Source of the DNA: Ophiothrix spiculata
Lineage: Eukaryota > Echinodermata > Ophiuroidea > Amphilepidida > Ophiotrichidae
Assembly: GCA_000969725.1 (NCBI GenBank)
Contig: JXSR01S015714.1
Length of the DNA stretch: 39,896 nt
Direction: 5' to 3' (one strand)
In this document: positions 8,232 through 19,293 of the stretch, in pieces
How the letters are laid out: every line of letters begins with the position of its first letter
How positions within the stretch are numbered: the stretch's first letter is position 1
Program-made: the position numbers and the translations under genes
Notes under the pieces: generated by a model
What the model was told of the DNA's origin: nothing
What the model saw: only the letters and a program-made list of their open reading frames with translations
The model's database searches: none

Positions 8232-10532
8232 ATCCAAGTAATAATTTACGCGGTTGATCATGTTGATATTTTCAACGATTTAACAAATTACTTAACGCCT
8301 GAATTATCCAATGATTTTACAAATTAGTTAACGCCTGAATTTGTTTCGAAATATACCGTTAAAATGTACTTCCGTGGACATTTTCTCTTGTAAAATTACA
8401 ACGTTTATATTGTTCACCGTTAGAAGATTACTAAAATAATAATTTATAAAATGTTATAATTAGTTGCAATAAAATGTAACATTTAGAACATATTAGGAAA
8501 CGGCGTAGTAGAAATTAGCTTAATGAACAATGGCGAAAAATATATTTAAACATTTTAACAATTAACAATGCTCATCGTCCAAGTAAAACAAAAATCGAAA
8601 ACTTTATCCATTGATTCCCTCATTATAAAAATCATCAATGTTTACCAGAATTCTCGCGGGATTCTCATTTTAGGAGAAGCAAACATTATTAAGCTTAATC
8701 CAATCAGCACAAATGAAAATCAGTGTCGAAACAAGTTATATAAATGTAAGTAAAGAACTCTTAATCATGTTCTTGTTGACATTATAGAACCAACATGCCG
8801 CAATACTGAACAGTAGATACTGCGAGATTTATCATGGAGATGGGAATTAAAAAAGACAGAGAATGTTATCACTTGTCTCTGTCATGCGAGCAAACATTCA
8901 ATGTAGATGACATTCTTGATCCAGATTTTTACTGATAAGTAGGTCATCCCTATTGAATGAACAAAGTCATCCAAAAAAGTATCACCTCTCCTCGAAAGAC
9001 AAATGGCTCGTGCGCCAATATGAACCTCGCAGACGTAATTTGAAGATCCTGTGTGCAAGTGCTTGAATTTCAGCTTTTCTCACACTCAACTTAGAAATAG
9101 TGAACTTTTTAACTTTTAAAACCCTTGATCTTATTTTGAAAAAAAATTGCTAAGATCATGTTTTTTTGCATTGTACAAAACCAGTAACGCAAGACGTATG
9201 TCAATATGAGATAAGTGAATTTGGTCATTGAAGCGCGCGTTTTTTTTTTAAATCATGTGTCATTTGTTTCTAAGCATCATCCATCAAGATATAATTGTTT
9301 ACACTGATTTTTGATTAGTTAAATTAATTCAGAAACGGCATTAGGCTTTACAATCAATCGGACGGCATTACTTGTCTTAAGAAATGGGCAATTTTGCGTA
9401 AAAGCGAGTTATGCTTATGAGATAATCTAGCTTGAAATGAGAAAAATCACAAAATTCACGCTATGTTCTCTTTAATAAGGGTATCGGCGCCTAGCTGGTA
9501 CAATCATGGTTAATCAAAATGTCTTTATTTTGAACTACATTATCATTAGTAATTAGTGTCATGACAGTTGTTGCTGAAGGCTTCTTACTAGAAATGTTGT
9601 AACACAAGGGGAATCAATTCAATCAGGAAACTATTATGTGCAAAAAGATACTCATCTTTTTGGATTAACCTAACGCTGTCATTTGATTTGGTTATTTCTC
9701 TAGGCGTTAATTAACACTGTTAACCGCATTGAGGATTTAGCAAAATGATGACGCTCTTCACCTTTTTGTGTATTCAAGAATCAGGAAGAGTTACAGTTTT
9801 CCTATATTATTAAAGCAACATTTCGTTATCATTTAAAACTGACAGAACAAAGGTGTACTTCACTTTTTTCGTTTTATAATTGTTGCACTTTATTGTACAG
9901 AAATGTGGAATTCGGAATTAAAAAACCCTTCTACAGAGACAATTGCTTTCAGATTAAAACAAATGAAAGCGATAATAAAATATTATTACCTGGACATCTG
10001 AAAATGCGATAACCGTTTGATATTCGTTGTTCTTTGAACGTATTATTAGGTTTATATCACATTGCTCGGCATTATGCACATAATATTTTGTTAATTGGAA
10101 AAAATAGTCTTTGCAAGAAAATGACGAAAGTGTCCCACAACGATTTTGCAATCCTTTACTCAAACGACCGTAACTAATTTTGTTCTCTAATTCGGTAATT
10201 ATATATAATTACGATGATTGTAACCTTGATCAGTCAGAATTAGCAAACATAAAATAAATAACTAAAGTCAACAGTCCTCTGGAGTTTTGGACTAAATACC
10301 CCAAAATATCAACATGATTCTAATTAACTACAATTCTAAATCAATATCAAGTATTTTGACATAATGGAAATATGCCATGTTAGATTCCACAATCCTTAAA
10401 CGAGGCATCGTTTTTTTCAGTGGACCCTTTCAATTAGATTTAATCAGTTAAAATCAAAATGTATGTCAATACTACGAAGGCTATGCAGCGAAGCTCGTTT
10501 AATAATGTTTATAATTGACAGTTAGTGTAGAG
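8232..10532. repeat. Noncoding stretch with copies of blocks R4 and R8
   Basis: There is no gene here. 8281-8341 is a ~38-bp tandem duplication (ACAAATTA-TTAACGCCTGAATT). 8761-8960 is a copy of block R4 (TTGTTGACATTATAGAAC... TTGTCTCTGTCATG), also at 13424, 15482, 18398, 29959 and 33203. 9487-9730 is a copy of block R8, also at 21167, 35625 and 38715. 10375-10532 begins the block shared with 16560-17600. The remaining parts (8342-8760, 8961-9486, 9731-10374) are A+T-rich and I see nothing in them. Confidence 0.6.
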
Positions 10533-10536
10533 TTAA

Positions 10537-11106
10537 CACTTAAGTGGTCAAGGTCTGCCACATGCCCGTAGGTGGTCAAGGGTTGGGTATTTATGAACCC
10601 AACACCGAAAAAGCGCTCTCGCGAAAGAATTTTACGTTGCAACTCTGGTCACAGGCAAAATACTTCAAAAGAACCAAAACAAAGAAACAAATTTGAAAAT
10701 CGGACAAACCGTTTCAAAATGGCGGCCAAGAAATTAATTTTTCGTGAAGCATCAGAATTTTCCCGCCCAAAAATTGAAAACTCACTTCCCAACGGAATTT
10801 TTCAATAAAATGAGGCTCCTATTTGCTGTATGGAAGTAAAATACATAAAATTGGAAAAAAGACAAGTTGTTCGGTTACGATTTTATGGGCAAAACAAATT
10901 TGAAGCGCCCTCAAAATGCCTATTTATGCAAAATAGCATGGGAAAGGGTGGGTCGATTTGAATTGTTTTGCCTCCAAGTGAGCATGTGGTAAAGTTAGAC
11001 AAATACATAGAAGGGCGATGACACATTATTGCGCGTTTTTGCTCTGACGCGCAAAAATCAAATGTTGGGACCATATGACCCCCCCCCCCCCTTGACCACT
11101 AAAGTG
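10537..11106. mobile_element. Non-autonomous TIR element with TTAA target duplication, copy 1
   Basis: 570 bp flanked by TTAA at 10533-10536 and 11107-11110. The terminal inverted repeats are CACTTAAGTGGTCAAGG and CACTTTAGTGGTCAAGG (one mismatch). The paralogous block has an empty site with a single TTAA at 16750-16753. A TTAA duplication is typical of piggyBac, but the CACTT ends do not match the usual piggyBac CCY ends. The short reading frames inside (including the one at 10572) are not conserved as protein in copy 2. There is a 13-C run near the right end. Confidence 0.88.
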
Positions 11107-11110
11107 TTAA

Positions 11111-12010
11111 CTAGATATGTCATCTGAGGTGAAAAGGCAGGTAAATGTTTAACTTTTGCACGGAAAAAAATTTTTTCGTGATTAGTCGTTCTTATTATAA
11201 AATGTGTCTGTGTTTCAGGCGACCGTTCTTTGTCAACATCGAGATTCTACAATGTCAAGTTCAACGCTACTTACACTTAGCAAACTTTCGCAATTTTTGG
11301 TATACATACGAAGTAGCAGTCTCTAAATTATATTTTTGTTTCAACTGTTGATTTTCTTTTAAGGAACATGTTCAAAATTGCATTAACAGATTTTTCCAAA
11401 AAAATTGACGCCTGATTGTCGTAATTTCAAAAATATACGCAGTTCCAAATTCCAATATTGTTCAGATGGTATTATATGCAATGGATTGAGTGTCGTGTGT
11501 GAATGGGTAAAATCTTGCAGTGAACGTGGAATACCTCGCAACGATTTCTTTGAAGAACAGTGTTTTTTTTTTCACATGTAAACCAAGCAATAGTCCTTCT
11601 GTACTTAAAGACATTTTGCTGCATATCTCATTTTCTATGACTGCTATCAATAGTGTTATTGCAGTTCACGTTGTATTTATTTATTTTTTCCATGACGTAA
11701 TTCTTTAAGTTCAGATATAATCTGGATATGTATTTGTTGCCGTGAAATTAAATTAAGCGTCTTATAAATACTGAAACTTGGCCGATACCTGACTCTAGCT
11801 AAGTTCACTAGTGCTTGGCCGATTCTATTAATTTACTACACAGCCGAGCTATTTTGCCTATTTCTTTTAAACATATGCTGATATACTAAAAGGAACTTCG
11901 ATATTGGTCAACATAATTACGAGGTTGTACATATTTTGATATTAGGTAATAAAGCGAAAAACTAATTTTCATTTTACAACAAATATTCAAAGAAAATACC
12001 AAAAATAAAC
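11111..12010. repeat. Block R6, copy 1 (no gene)
   Basis: Collinear with 16754-17589: shared words include TTCGTGAT-AGTCGTT, TATTTGTTGCCG, TTCGATATTGGTCAA and GGTAATAAAGCGAAAAA. A shorter third copy of part of it lies at 38930-39130. No shared open reading frame was found. Confidence 0.7.
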
Positions 12011-12021
12011 TTTGTTTGATA

Positions 12022-12865
12022 ATAAAAATTGGAGAGGTAGATCCAACGGACAAGGCACAAATCACGTCAAGGATCAAATATGATACGGGAGGTTACCTAG
12101 ATCATAATAATAAATTGGAGGTAAAAACAAAGTAAGCCAACTTGATGTGATAAAAAATAACACAATATATAGGCCTAAATCATAGAAAGTGTGTATATAG
12201 GCCTAAAGTAAATACAACAAGTAAAAACAGGAACAAAATAAAGACTCACCGAACATTCAGATATACATATAGAACGGCACGACGTGTCAAGGGGATATGC
12301 CCCTTTTCATCAGGCAACAAAAACAAGCAAAACAAGAAAAGGCAGCAAATAATCTACATTAAACTATAATATAATGCAAAACATACAAATAAATCCTGAG
12401 AGCAAAAATGAAAAGTTACTTATCTTCATGAAATGCAGTCGAGTAATGACAGTAGGCCTATAGTGAGACAGGAAACATCCTATTGATGGCCTGTCAATTA
12501 GGTTATTGACTAAAGGTTATTGACAATGGATTAAGTTGAGATTAAGGATTAGGAAAGTGTTGGGGTCATATAATTGCTTATTAAAATGTATGAATAGAAG
12601 GATTAGGGAAAAAGTAACAAAGATTATATCAATAAATGATTTTTAATTAGGGAGTACATAAAAGGGGTAATTATGAACTAAAGTTTCAAAAAAAAAATTA
12701 AGTGAAAAATTAAAATTAAAAAATAAAAACTAATCAAGAAAAAAATTGGTGCAAAAATGTATTCCAAATTTTTTTATTAATACACTATATTTTATTTGTT
12801 TTTATTGTATGTACTTTATTTCTCAACATTATTCATACTTGTGTCTGTTCATCTACTTAATTCAT
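12022..12865 (-). mobile_element. Non-autonomous retroelement with hammerhead-like core and 11-bp target duplication
   Basis: The 844-bp insertion is flanked by TTTGTTTGATA at 12011-12021 and 12866-12876. The paralogous block has one related copy at the empty site (17590-17600, TTGTTTGGTGA). It shows no TIRs and no recognisable protein. The minus strand carries a hammerhead-like core at 12281-12313. A long, variable duplication plus a ribozyme core fits a Penelope-derived non-autonomous element or an animal retrozyme; which of these cannot be decided here. Confidence 0.78.
12281..12313 (-). ncRNA. Hammerhead ribozyme-like core
   Basis: On the minus strand the core reads CTGATGA, one A, then stem II AAGGGG / CCCCTT closing a CATAT loop, then GACA and CGTC. 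The type I hammerhead core is CUGAUGA, stem II, GAAA, then a GUC cleavage triplet, so only one core base differs (C for A in GAAA). Minimal hammerheads with an almost absent stem III are known from Penelope-like elements and are thought to work as dimers. Activity is doubtful because of the core change. Confidence 0.65.
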
Positions 12866-12876
12866 TTTGTTTGATA

Positions 12877-13650
12877 CTATTTCCATTGCTAAAAAAGATA
12901 AAACACTGCCCTTGATTTGCAACTATGATGGTCTTTTTTAGGCTACACAAACTATATTATGTAAATAGCAATGTCTGAATGTGGCCCATGTTGTCGACAG
13001 ATACTTCACGATAACCCAGTATTCATTGAATAATAACCGGTTTTCAAAAAGCTCACTTACGCCTGTCACACTTAGATTTTACGATAACCTTTCTGAAAGA
13101 TGATACTTATAGAACATAGTAATGTGAGTAAAACAGCAGTTTTTGAACTTTACTTTGTTTGTATAGACGAGTTATGGGGACGAAATGTAAGGTTTGTAAA
13201 ATAGAATCGAGTTAACATGGTTAATTTGAAATATTGAATGTCGTATAAAAAGTGTAGTTCGCATTGCGCAGAAGCCGTACTTCTCTACCAACTTGGTTAT
13301 AACTACCTAATTATAGATTTTAGTACTTCTGGAACATTAGCTCTATACAAAGAAGATTAGATTTTCCTACGAACATGAAGCAAACACTGAGCATAGCGGC
13401 ATGTTAGTATATAATAGATCTTGTAATCTTGTTCATGTTGACGTCACAAAAAAAAACACGCCGCTACACTTTAAAGTTAATGCTGCAAGATTTCTCATGG
13501 GAAAAGATAAAACAAGAGAGGGAATGTAATCACTTATCTTTGTCAGTTGTGCAAAAATTCACTGTCGATGACATCCTTGTTCTATATCATGACTGACATA
13601 TTATAGGTCGTCTCTATTTAAATATGTCCTTTTTGATTTTGTCCTCTTGG
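12877..13650. repeat. Block R5 and R4 copies (no gene)
   Basis: 12900-13130 is a copy of block R5 (TAATAACCGGTTTTCAAA, then GCC(A/T)GTC-CACTTAGATTT), also at 17630-17880, 29563-29720 and 39215-39480. 13367-13625 is a copy of R4. The order R5 then R4 is the same at 17630-18465 and 29563-30150. Confidence 0.65.
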
Positions 13651-13656
13651 TATTAA

Positions 13657-13948
13657 ACTGTAAAAAATGTCATTGTACAGACTTCGTAATCTGGGATTAC
13701 TGGGGGAAAATATCGAAAAATGTGATAAAGGGCGTAAATGTAATTTCCCCGGCAGCACATTTTCCAGAGACTTTTAAAGACAGCGGTAAAATAACGGATT
13801 TTTAAAAGAAAGTCGTAAAATAACGGAAAATGTATTTGATTGTATATAGTATTTACCCTAATTTACGTACCTTATTACAGTTCCCCGTAACTTTCACCTG
13901 TAATCTAAAATACGAAGTCTGTCAAATTACATCATTTTTTTTACAGTG
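13657..13948. mobile_element. MITE-like TIR element, ~292 bp
   Basis: The ends read AACTGTAAAAAATGTCATT and, from the right on the other strand, CACTGTAAAAAAAATGATG. The arms stay similar for ~50 bp (CAGACTTCGTA...GATTAC). ACTGTAAAA ends are common in animal MITEs. It has no coding content, and the flanks (TATTA / TATAG) give no clear duplication. Confidence 0.7.
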
Positions 13949-14256
13949 TATAGAAATACATTATTTCGATTTTATGCCAGATTTATTTGTTATTTTCAAT
14001 GGAATTTTGGATATTCATTTCAACAAGTTTTTGCATTTTGGAACATTATTATATTTCGCATTACAACAAAGTATTATACTATCATTATCAAAATTAGTAG
14101 CATTTCGCTGATATGTAATAAACGATTATGAATTTTATAGCTTCAGCTTTTTGAAACCGCATGAATTGTGTTTCGCTTTTCGCTGATATAATATAGAAGA
14201 GGATATACAAAACTCATCAAAAATATCGTTAGCATGGACAAAATGGGTGTCCAAAA

Positions 14257-14308
14257 TGCACCTTGTTTTAACAAGGTGCATATTTTGACACTTAACAGTG
14301 TCAAAATA
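14257..14308. other. Two adjacent perfect hairpins
   Basis: Stem 1 pairs 14257-14267 with 14270-14280 (11 bp around TGCACCTTGTT). Stem 2 pairs 14281-14292 with 14297-14308 (12 bp, loop TAAC). The sequence upstream of stem 1 (TGTCCAAAA, 14249-14257) can also pair with the 5' half of stem 2, so two folds exclude each other. No function can be assigned. Confidence 0.7.
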
Positions 14309-14405
14309 TTCTAGGTTTCAAAATTGCAAGTCACAAATATGTCAACATAACTGACCATTTTAATGTTTTGCAGAATAAAAGCACATCCAAGAATCTATAT
14401 ACACG

Positions 14406-14937
14406 GTTGCTCATATAGTTGGAATAAAAATATTGTTACCACTTTTTATGTAAAAGGTAAATTTATGATGAAAATATCTGGAATGGTCCCTGTCGGTATA
14501 TGATATCTTCAAAACCTTTTAAGATGTCATAAGCCCCCGGGAACCATTCGAAGTTCACTACAACGCTATTTTTGTAAAATGAGGGGCGTTGATCATCATT
14601 TTGTGGTCTGCTTTCAAGCATTCTCTTTGCTAGGTCAAGCGTTACAAAGACATACAATCACCTGCTTATCACTCTACTACAGATACACATTCGATATGAC
14701 CACTCAACTTGAGTAGAGTAGTGACCTTGAACAAGGCGGGGTCAAATCATTTTTTGTTGTTGTCCCCTTACCAGTACATGAAATAAATTGATCACATTCG
14801 GAGTTCCATTTCACGCCTAACAGGATTGCCTATCACATCTGACCAAAATCAAAATAAGTTTACAGATGTTTTCATCATAAATTGAACTTTATATTACAAA
14901 GCGGTAAAAATATTTTTATTCCCACTATATGAGCAAC
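14406..14937. mobile_element. TIR element, ~532 bp, arms ~75 bp
   Basis: The inverted ends start GTTGCTCATATAGT(T/G)GGAA and pair without net indel (coordinate sum 29343) before diverging near ATTTATGATGAAAA(T/C)ATCTG. No transposase is visible; the 64-residue frame at 14463-14657 is unremarkable. The flanking 8-mers TATATACA and TATGTACA are similar but not identical, so the target duplication is only suggestive. Confidence 0.75.
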
Positions 14938-15481
14938 TATGTACATATATGCTTTTATGAAATATTTTCAGGGAAAATTGTCATTTCATAGATAACAGTG
15001 TCATGGAAACAAAAACGCAATTTGAATTCCGTTTGTTGTAGCAGATACATCAAATAATTGTTCAAGTCTTATAACAATCGGAGTCAACAATAATTGATTG
15101 AAACCTGTTCAGATTATGGTGCGATGTTAACAACATGTTTAATAACTCAAATCAAGTTTCCTTGTCAGCATAATTACTTGTGAGAAGTTGAAAGAAAAAA
15201 ACAATCTTGTAAAATGTAGGAAACATTAGGAAACCACGTGATAGAAAAGTAAAAATAGGTAATTGGACATTAATTAAAATAATTATACATAAGCTATCAT
15301 CCTAGAAAAAATGTCGAAAATTTTATATTTTCATCCCAATATTCCCTCTGTACAAACTATTTCAATGTTTACCAGAGTTCATGTGAGGCTCTCAATTTAA
15401 CAATTTAAGAAAAACAAACATTACCAACCTTATTCAAATCATCACAAATGAACATCGGTGTCAAAACAAGTTAAATAAATC

Positions 15482-15690
15482 TTAATCATGTTCTTGTTGA
15501 CATTATAGAACTAACTTACCGCTATACTGAAATTGATACTGCGAGATCTGTCTTGGGGATAGGAATTAAATAAGACAGGAATGTTATCACTTGTCTCTGT
15601 CATGTGGGCAAACATTCCATGTATGTAGATGACATTGTTGATCCAGATTTGTACTGATAAATAATGCGTTTCTATTGAATAATTATATGT
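15482..15690. repeat. Block R4 copy
   Basis: A ~200-bp unit with the words GTTGACATTATAGAACTAAC, TACTGCGAGAT and TCACTTGTCTCTGTCATGTG. The sequence before it (14938-15481) and after it (15691-15800) is A+T-rich and shows no gene. Confidence 0.75.
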
Positions 15691-15854
15691 TTATAATTTC
15701 CCGCTACTTGTCTGTCTTATAGAATCAGTTGATACTATTGATTTTCAAGTAAGAATGTTTTGAAAAAAATATGTAGCTATATCCATGAATATGTTTTAAG
15801 GATAAGTAAGTGAAGCAAATAAATCTAAAAGTGGAACTTACTTTGCAACTGTGT

Positions 15855-15887
15855 GACGTTGCGACCATTACCAATGGTCTTCAACAG
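15855..15887 (-). ncRNA. Degenerate hammerhead ribozyme core in the Penelope terminal repeat
   Basis: On the minus strand: CTGTTGA, A, stem II GACCATT / AATGGTC with loop GGT (perfect 7-bp stem), then GCAA and CGTC. This matches CUGAUGA-stem II-GAAA-C-GUC with two core changes. The right arm keeps only the 3' half (GGTCGTAACGTC, 16210-16221). It is likely catalytically dead. The position inside a Penelope terminal repeat is where such ribozymes have been described. Confidence 0.65.
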
Positions 15888-15920
15888 GCATCTGAATCTT
15901 GGAATTGGTCACGTGCAAAC

Positions 15921-16126
15921 GGCTAGTGACGTCACGAAGTGCTCGGTCCCACACGTGAGAAAGACTGTAGCGTAGGCTCCCTTTCTTATTAAGGTTCGGG
16001 TTCTCAATTCTCTCCCATATGGCTTCCTTGATTCCTCGCTTGTTCCTTATCGAGAATTAAAACATCCTCCAGGTCCACATTTTGTTTGGAATCTCTGATA
16101 TGCAACTAAACAACAGAGTTCTGCGC
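15921..16126 (-). pseudogene. Penelope-like GIY-YIG endonuclease, C-terminal relic
   Basis: Two minus-strand frames together give the family pattern: LHIRDSKQNVDLEDVLILDK, then after a frameshift RNKRGIKEAIWERIENPNLN and KKGSLRYSLSHVWDRAL. This matches the Penelope EN tail H-L/I-x-D-S/T...ILDRE...RGVKEAIY...P-x-L-N-R-x-G...L-S-x-x-x-D. A stop and a frameshift show decay. The plus-strand frame at 16082-16291 is a shadow of this region. Confidence 0.8.
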
Positions 16127-16278
16127 TTCGTTGGTGCTAGGCCTTCTGTGTTAGTTTATTCTGGCCTTCACAGATTGTCACGTGACCAATTCCAAGAATT
16201 AAAGGTTATGGTCGTAACGTCGCACAGTTGCAAAGTAAGTTCAAGTTTTAGATTTATTTACTTCACTTATTTACTTTT

Positions 16279-18854
16279 ACTGGATGAATGAGAACATACA
16301 TCTTCATATGTTTTAAGGGTATTAATTGTAAGTTGTAAATATCTTCTTGAAACAGGTAATATTTGACCTCATTTGTAATAAAGAATACTAAAATATTTGA
16401 AGGAACAAGCTTTTTTAATATGCCTAGATCAACAGAAGAGAGCTTGTTCAGTAAATATAGCATTTTAGTTAATTTTAATACCTTTGCCCATACCAGTACT
16501 GGCCTATACTGTTTTATATACCTGATCTGATATGCCTGCAATATTTTACAATTAGCAGATAAAAGCAGTGACATAACAAGTTAAAATATGCAATGCTAGA
16601 TACCACAATCCCTGAACGATGCATTTTTACAGACTGAACACTTTCCACTAGATTTAATCAGTTGTAAATCAATATGTGTGTCAATACTACGAAGGCTATG
16701 TAAGCGAAGAACGTTTAATAATATATTTAAATTGACATTTTGTCTAGAGTTAACGTGACATGTCTTCAAGGGTGAAAAAGACATGTAATGTTTTAACTTT
16801 GCAGGTGGGTAAATATTTCGTGATCAATCGTTGTTCTCATTTTAAAGAGTGTCTGTCTTTAAGTGGACGGTTCTTATTCAACAACGAGATTCTTTAACCT
16901 GGTGTTCACTCCTGGATTTTGCATACTTAATCTTCTCATACTTTTACAATTTTTGACAAACATACATAGAGTTTTCAAATTATTTTTTTTCTGCCGACTT
17001 CTGATTTTTTTCAGAATATGTACAAAACTGCGTCAACAGATTTCTTCGAAAAAGGTGACGCTTGATTATCGTAATCTCAAAATGTATAAGTGGGTAAAAT
17101 TTTGCAGTGAATAAGAAAGTCCCCGCAACGACATTATCTAAGAACAACAGAAGAAAATTGTTGGAGCAAGCAAATGCTCCATGTATATGTATTTAAAAAT
17201 AACTGCATATCGCATTTTCTCTGACAGCTATCAAAGTTTTATACAGTACTATACTTTTTGTATTTATTTATTCATTTTTGCATAAGCTAATTCTTAAAGT
17301 TCACATATATTCTGGAGATGTATTTGCTGCCGGTACATTAATTTAAGTGTCTTAAAAGAGCAGTCCTATTAAAAAAGTGTACGTTTACTGGTGCTTGGCT
17401 TATTGTACTAATACTGATCACGTCTTGTTTGCCTATTTCTTTTTAAAATGTGATGAAATATTAGAAGCAGCTTCGATATTGGTCAATAGTATTATGAGGT
17501 TGTACACATTGACACAAGGTAATAAAGCGAAAAAACAATTCTTCTTTTTACGACAAAAGTTGCAAAGAGCAAGTAACTCAAAAAATACGTTGTTTGGTGA
17601 CTATTTTCATTGCTTAATAGGTAAAACACTGCTGTCTTGATTCGAAACTGTAATAGTCTTTAGTTAGCCTACCCACACGTGTGATGTAAAGAGCAATGTT
17701 CAAATGAGGCGCGTGTTGTCGAAAGATACTTCATGATAACCAAGTAATCAATGAGTAATAACCGGTTTTCAAACAAGTCACTTAACCAAGTCGTTTATTA
17801 CGCCAGTCTCACTAAGATTTCAAGATAACTTTTTCATTAGATAAGACTTGCCTTTGCCATAGATGTTATTCTGAGCTTTGATTTACAATATACGATCCAT
17901 TGGTATCATTACACGTTACTTGCCTTAAACTTTTGTACCGTTGATTTTGACATTTCACCGGTAATAAATCATCCAATATTTAGTCCACAACCCACTAAGT
18001 TACCATTTTTTAATACCTTGAAGGACATGAATATGCCTTGAGGGCCTCATTGTGTCCTTCACAACCCTCAAAGTAGACCACATGGAAGTGGCTGGGCTAA
18101 ATATTTGACAATTTATTACCTGTGAAATGTCAAAATCAGCGGTACAAAAATATAGGGCAAGAAACGTGTAATGTGCATATAAGGTTCGAAATAAAAACTG
18201 ATTCATGTTGTAGAAAGATATAAGTGTTGATTACAACGCTGAGGAACCTCTCTTGTTGATGCCAAATTCCTTTCCAAACATGGTCATAATCACCTTATGA
18301 CACATTTTGTGAACATAAGCTACAAAGACAATTTAGATGTTCCTACGAACATGAAGTAAACACTCAGCATAGCAACATGTAAGTCTATAGATCTCGTAAT
18401 CATGTTCCTGTTGACATTATAAGATAACGCGCCGCTATACTGAAAAGTTAATATAGCAAGATTACAGGAAAATTATGAATATACGTTGAAGATTGGCTTT
18501 CGAGTAGGACCGCGACTTGTTTTAAACTTCAACATAGAAATGTTAAAGCGTGTAGTAAAGAACAGACAGAAATTTCAAATTACATAATCGTATTGAACCA
18601 GCTGTTGTTCAGCTCTGTCTCCTGTTTGCCTAGAGATGACAGCATTCATCTTGGTTCGACATTGCAGAATAAAGAGGGTATTGTGGAAAAAAAAATGTAT
18701 ATATATTTTGTTTGACAATTTTGCTCACACGATAATATCTGCTGTTGTTCATCATAGACTTCGTTTTATACTCTTAAATAATTGGGTCAGTACGTGATAC
18801 AACTTAACTACATTTTCCCGAAATTATTGGTGTTATGACAGGTACTGCCAAAAG
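16279..18854. repeat. Blocks R6, R5, R4 (copy 2) and start of R7; no gene
   Basis: 16560-17600 matches 10375-12010 minus the insertions there, and it supplies the empty sites for the elements at 10537 and 12022. 17630-17880 is R5, and 18338-18465 is the R4 head, which breaks off into R7 at 18466. 17930-18180 contains a short inverted pair (GTTGATTTTGACATTTCAC at 17940 and GTGAAATGTCAAAATCAGC at 18123). No reading frame is shared between copies. Confidence 0.65.
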
Positions 18855-19220
18855 CAGGGGCGTAACCAATGGGGGGGGGTCCGGGGGGGCAACGGACGCA
18901 AAAAATCGGGAAGGAGAGCAAAAAATGGGAAGGGAAGAAAGGGAGGAAGAAGAGAAAAAGTGAAGAGAAAAGAAGAAAAGGGGGAAAGAAGAGGAAAAAG
19001 GAGAAGGAAAAGAGACAAGGAAGGAAAAGAAAAGGGAAAGAAGAAAAGAAAAATGAAAGAAACCATTATTTCATACAAAAATAGGCGTTTTTTAGCTAAA
19101 ATAAACAAATTTGTCCAAATATTTTTGCGCGCGTTAATTTTTTTTTCCAAGCAAGTACAAAAATTGGGAAGCCTCTTGAATCTCGCCCCCACCGGACGGT
19201 CAATGCTGGTTAACCCCCTG
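18855..19220. mobile_element. hAT-like MITE, 366 bp, carrying a purine-only tract
   Basis: An 8-bp duplication GCCAAAAG flanks it (18847-18854 and 19221-19228), and the paralog has one GTCAAAAG at 34983-34990. The ends are CAGGGGCGTAACCA and, on the other strand, CAGGGGGTTAACCA, extending with G-runs and TCCGG for ~40 bp. CA...TG ends with 8-bp duplications are the hAT hallmark. The inside (about 18900-19060) is almost pure A/G, which creates the spurious Lys- and Leu/Pro-rich frames on both strands. Confidence 0.85.
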
Positions 19221-19293
19221 GCCAAAAGCTCCTTTAGAATATTGTACAAATATCAGCCAAGGGAAATCAATTCATTCTGAACATTTTACTATA

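Larger units (their letters stand above)
15801..16275 (-). mobile_element. Penelope-like element remnant with inverted terminal repeats
   Basis: The arms 15801-15915 and 16179-16275 are inverted copies (TTACTTTGCAACTGTG..., coordinate sum 32076), with a ~18-bp deletion in the right arm. Between them lies a minus-strand relic of the Penelope GIY-YIG endonuclease. Penelope-like elements often carry terminal repeats that may lie in inverted orientation and contain hammerhead motifs, and both features are present here. The flanks share ATATGTTTTAAGG at 15789-15801 and 16303-16315, a possible but uncertain target duplication. Confidence 0.78.

Noticed and set aside
10572-10808. 78-residue basic frame (and a related frame at 31856-32101)
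   Set aside because: Both lie in the TTAA MITE; similarity is at the DNA level and the frames are not kept between the copies.
16082-16291. 69-residue plus-strand frame
   Set aside because: It is antisense to the Penelope endonuclease relic and runs into the terminal repeat.
18833-19280. Lys/Arg/Glu-rich plus frames and a Phe/Leu/Pro-rich minus frame
   Set aside because: All come from the purine-only tract of the hAT-like MITE and cross its borders.
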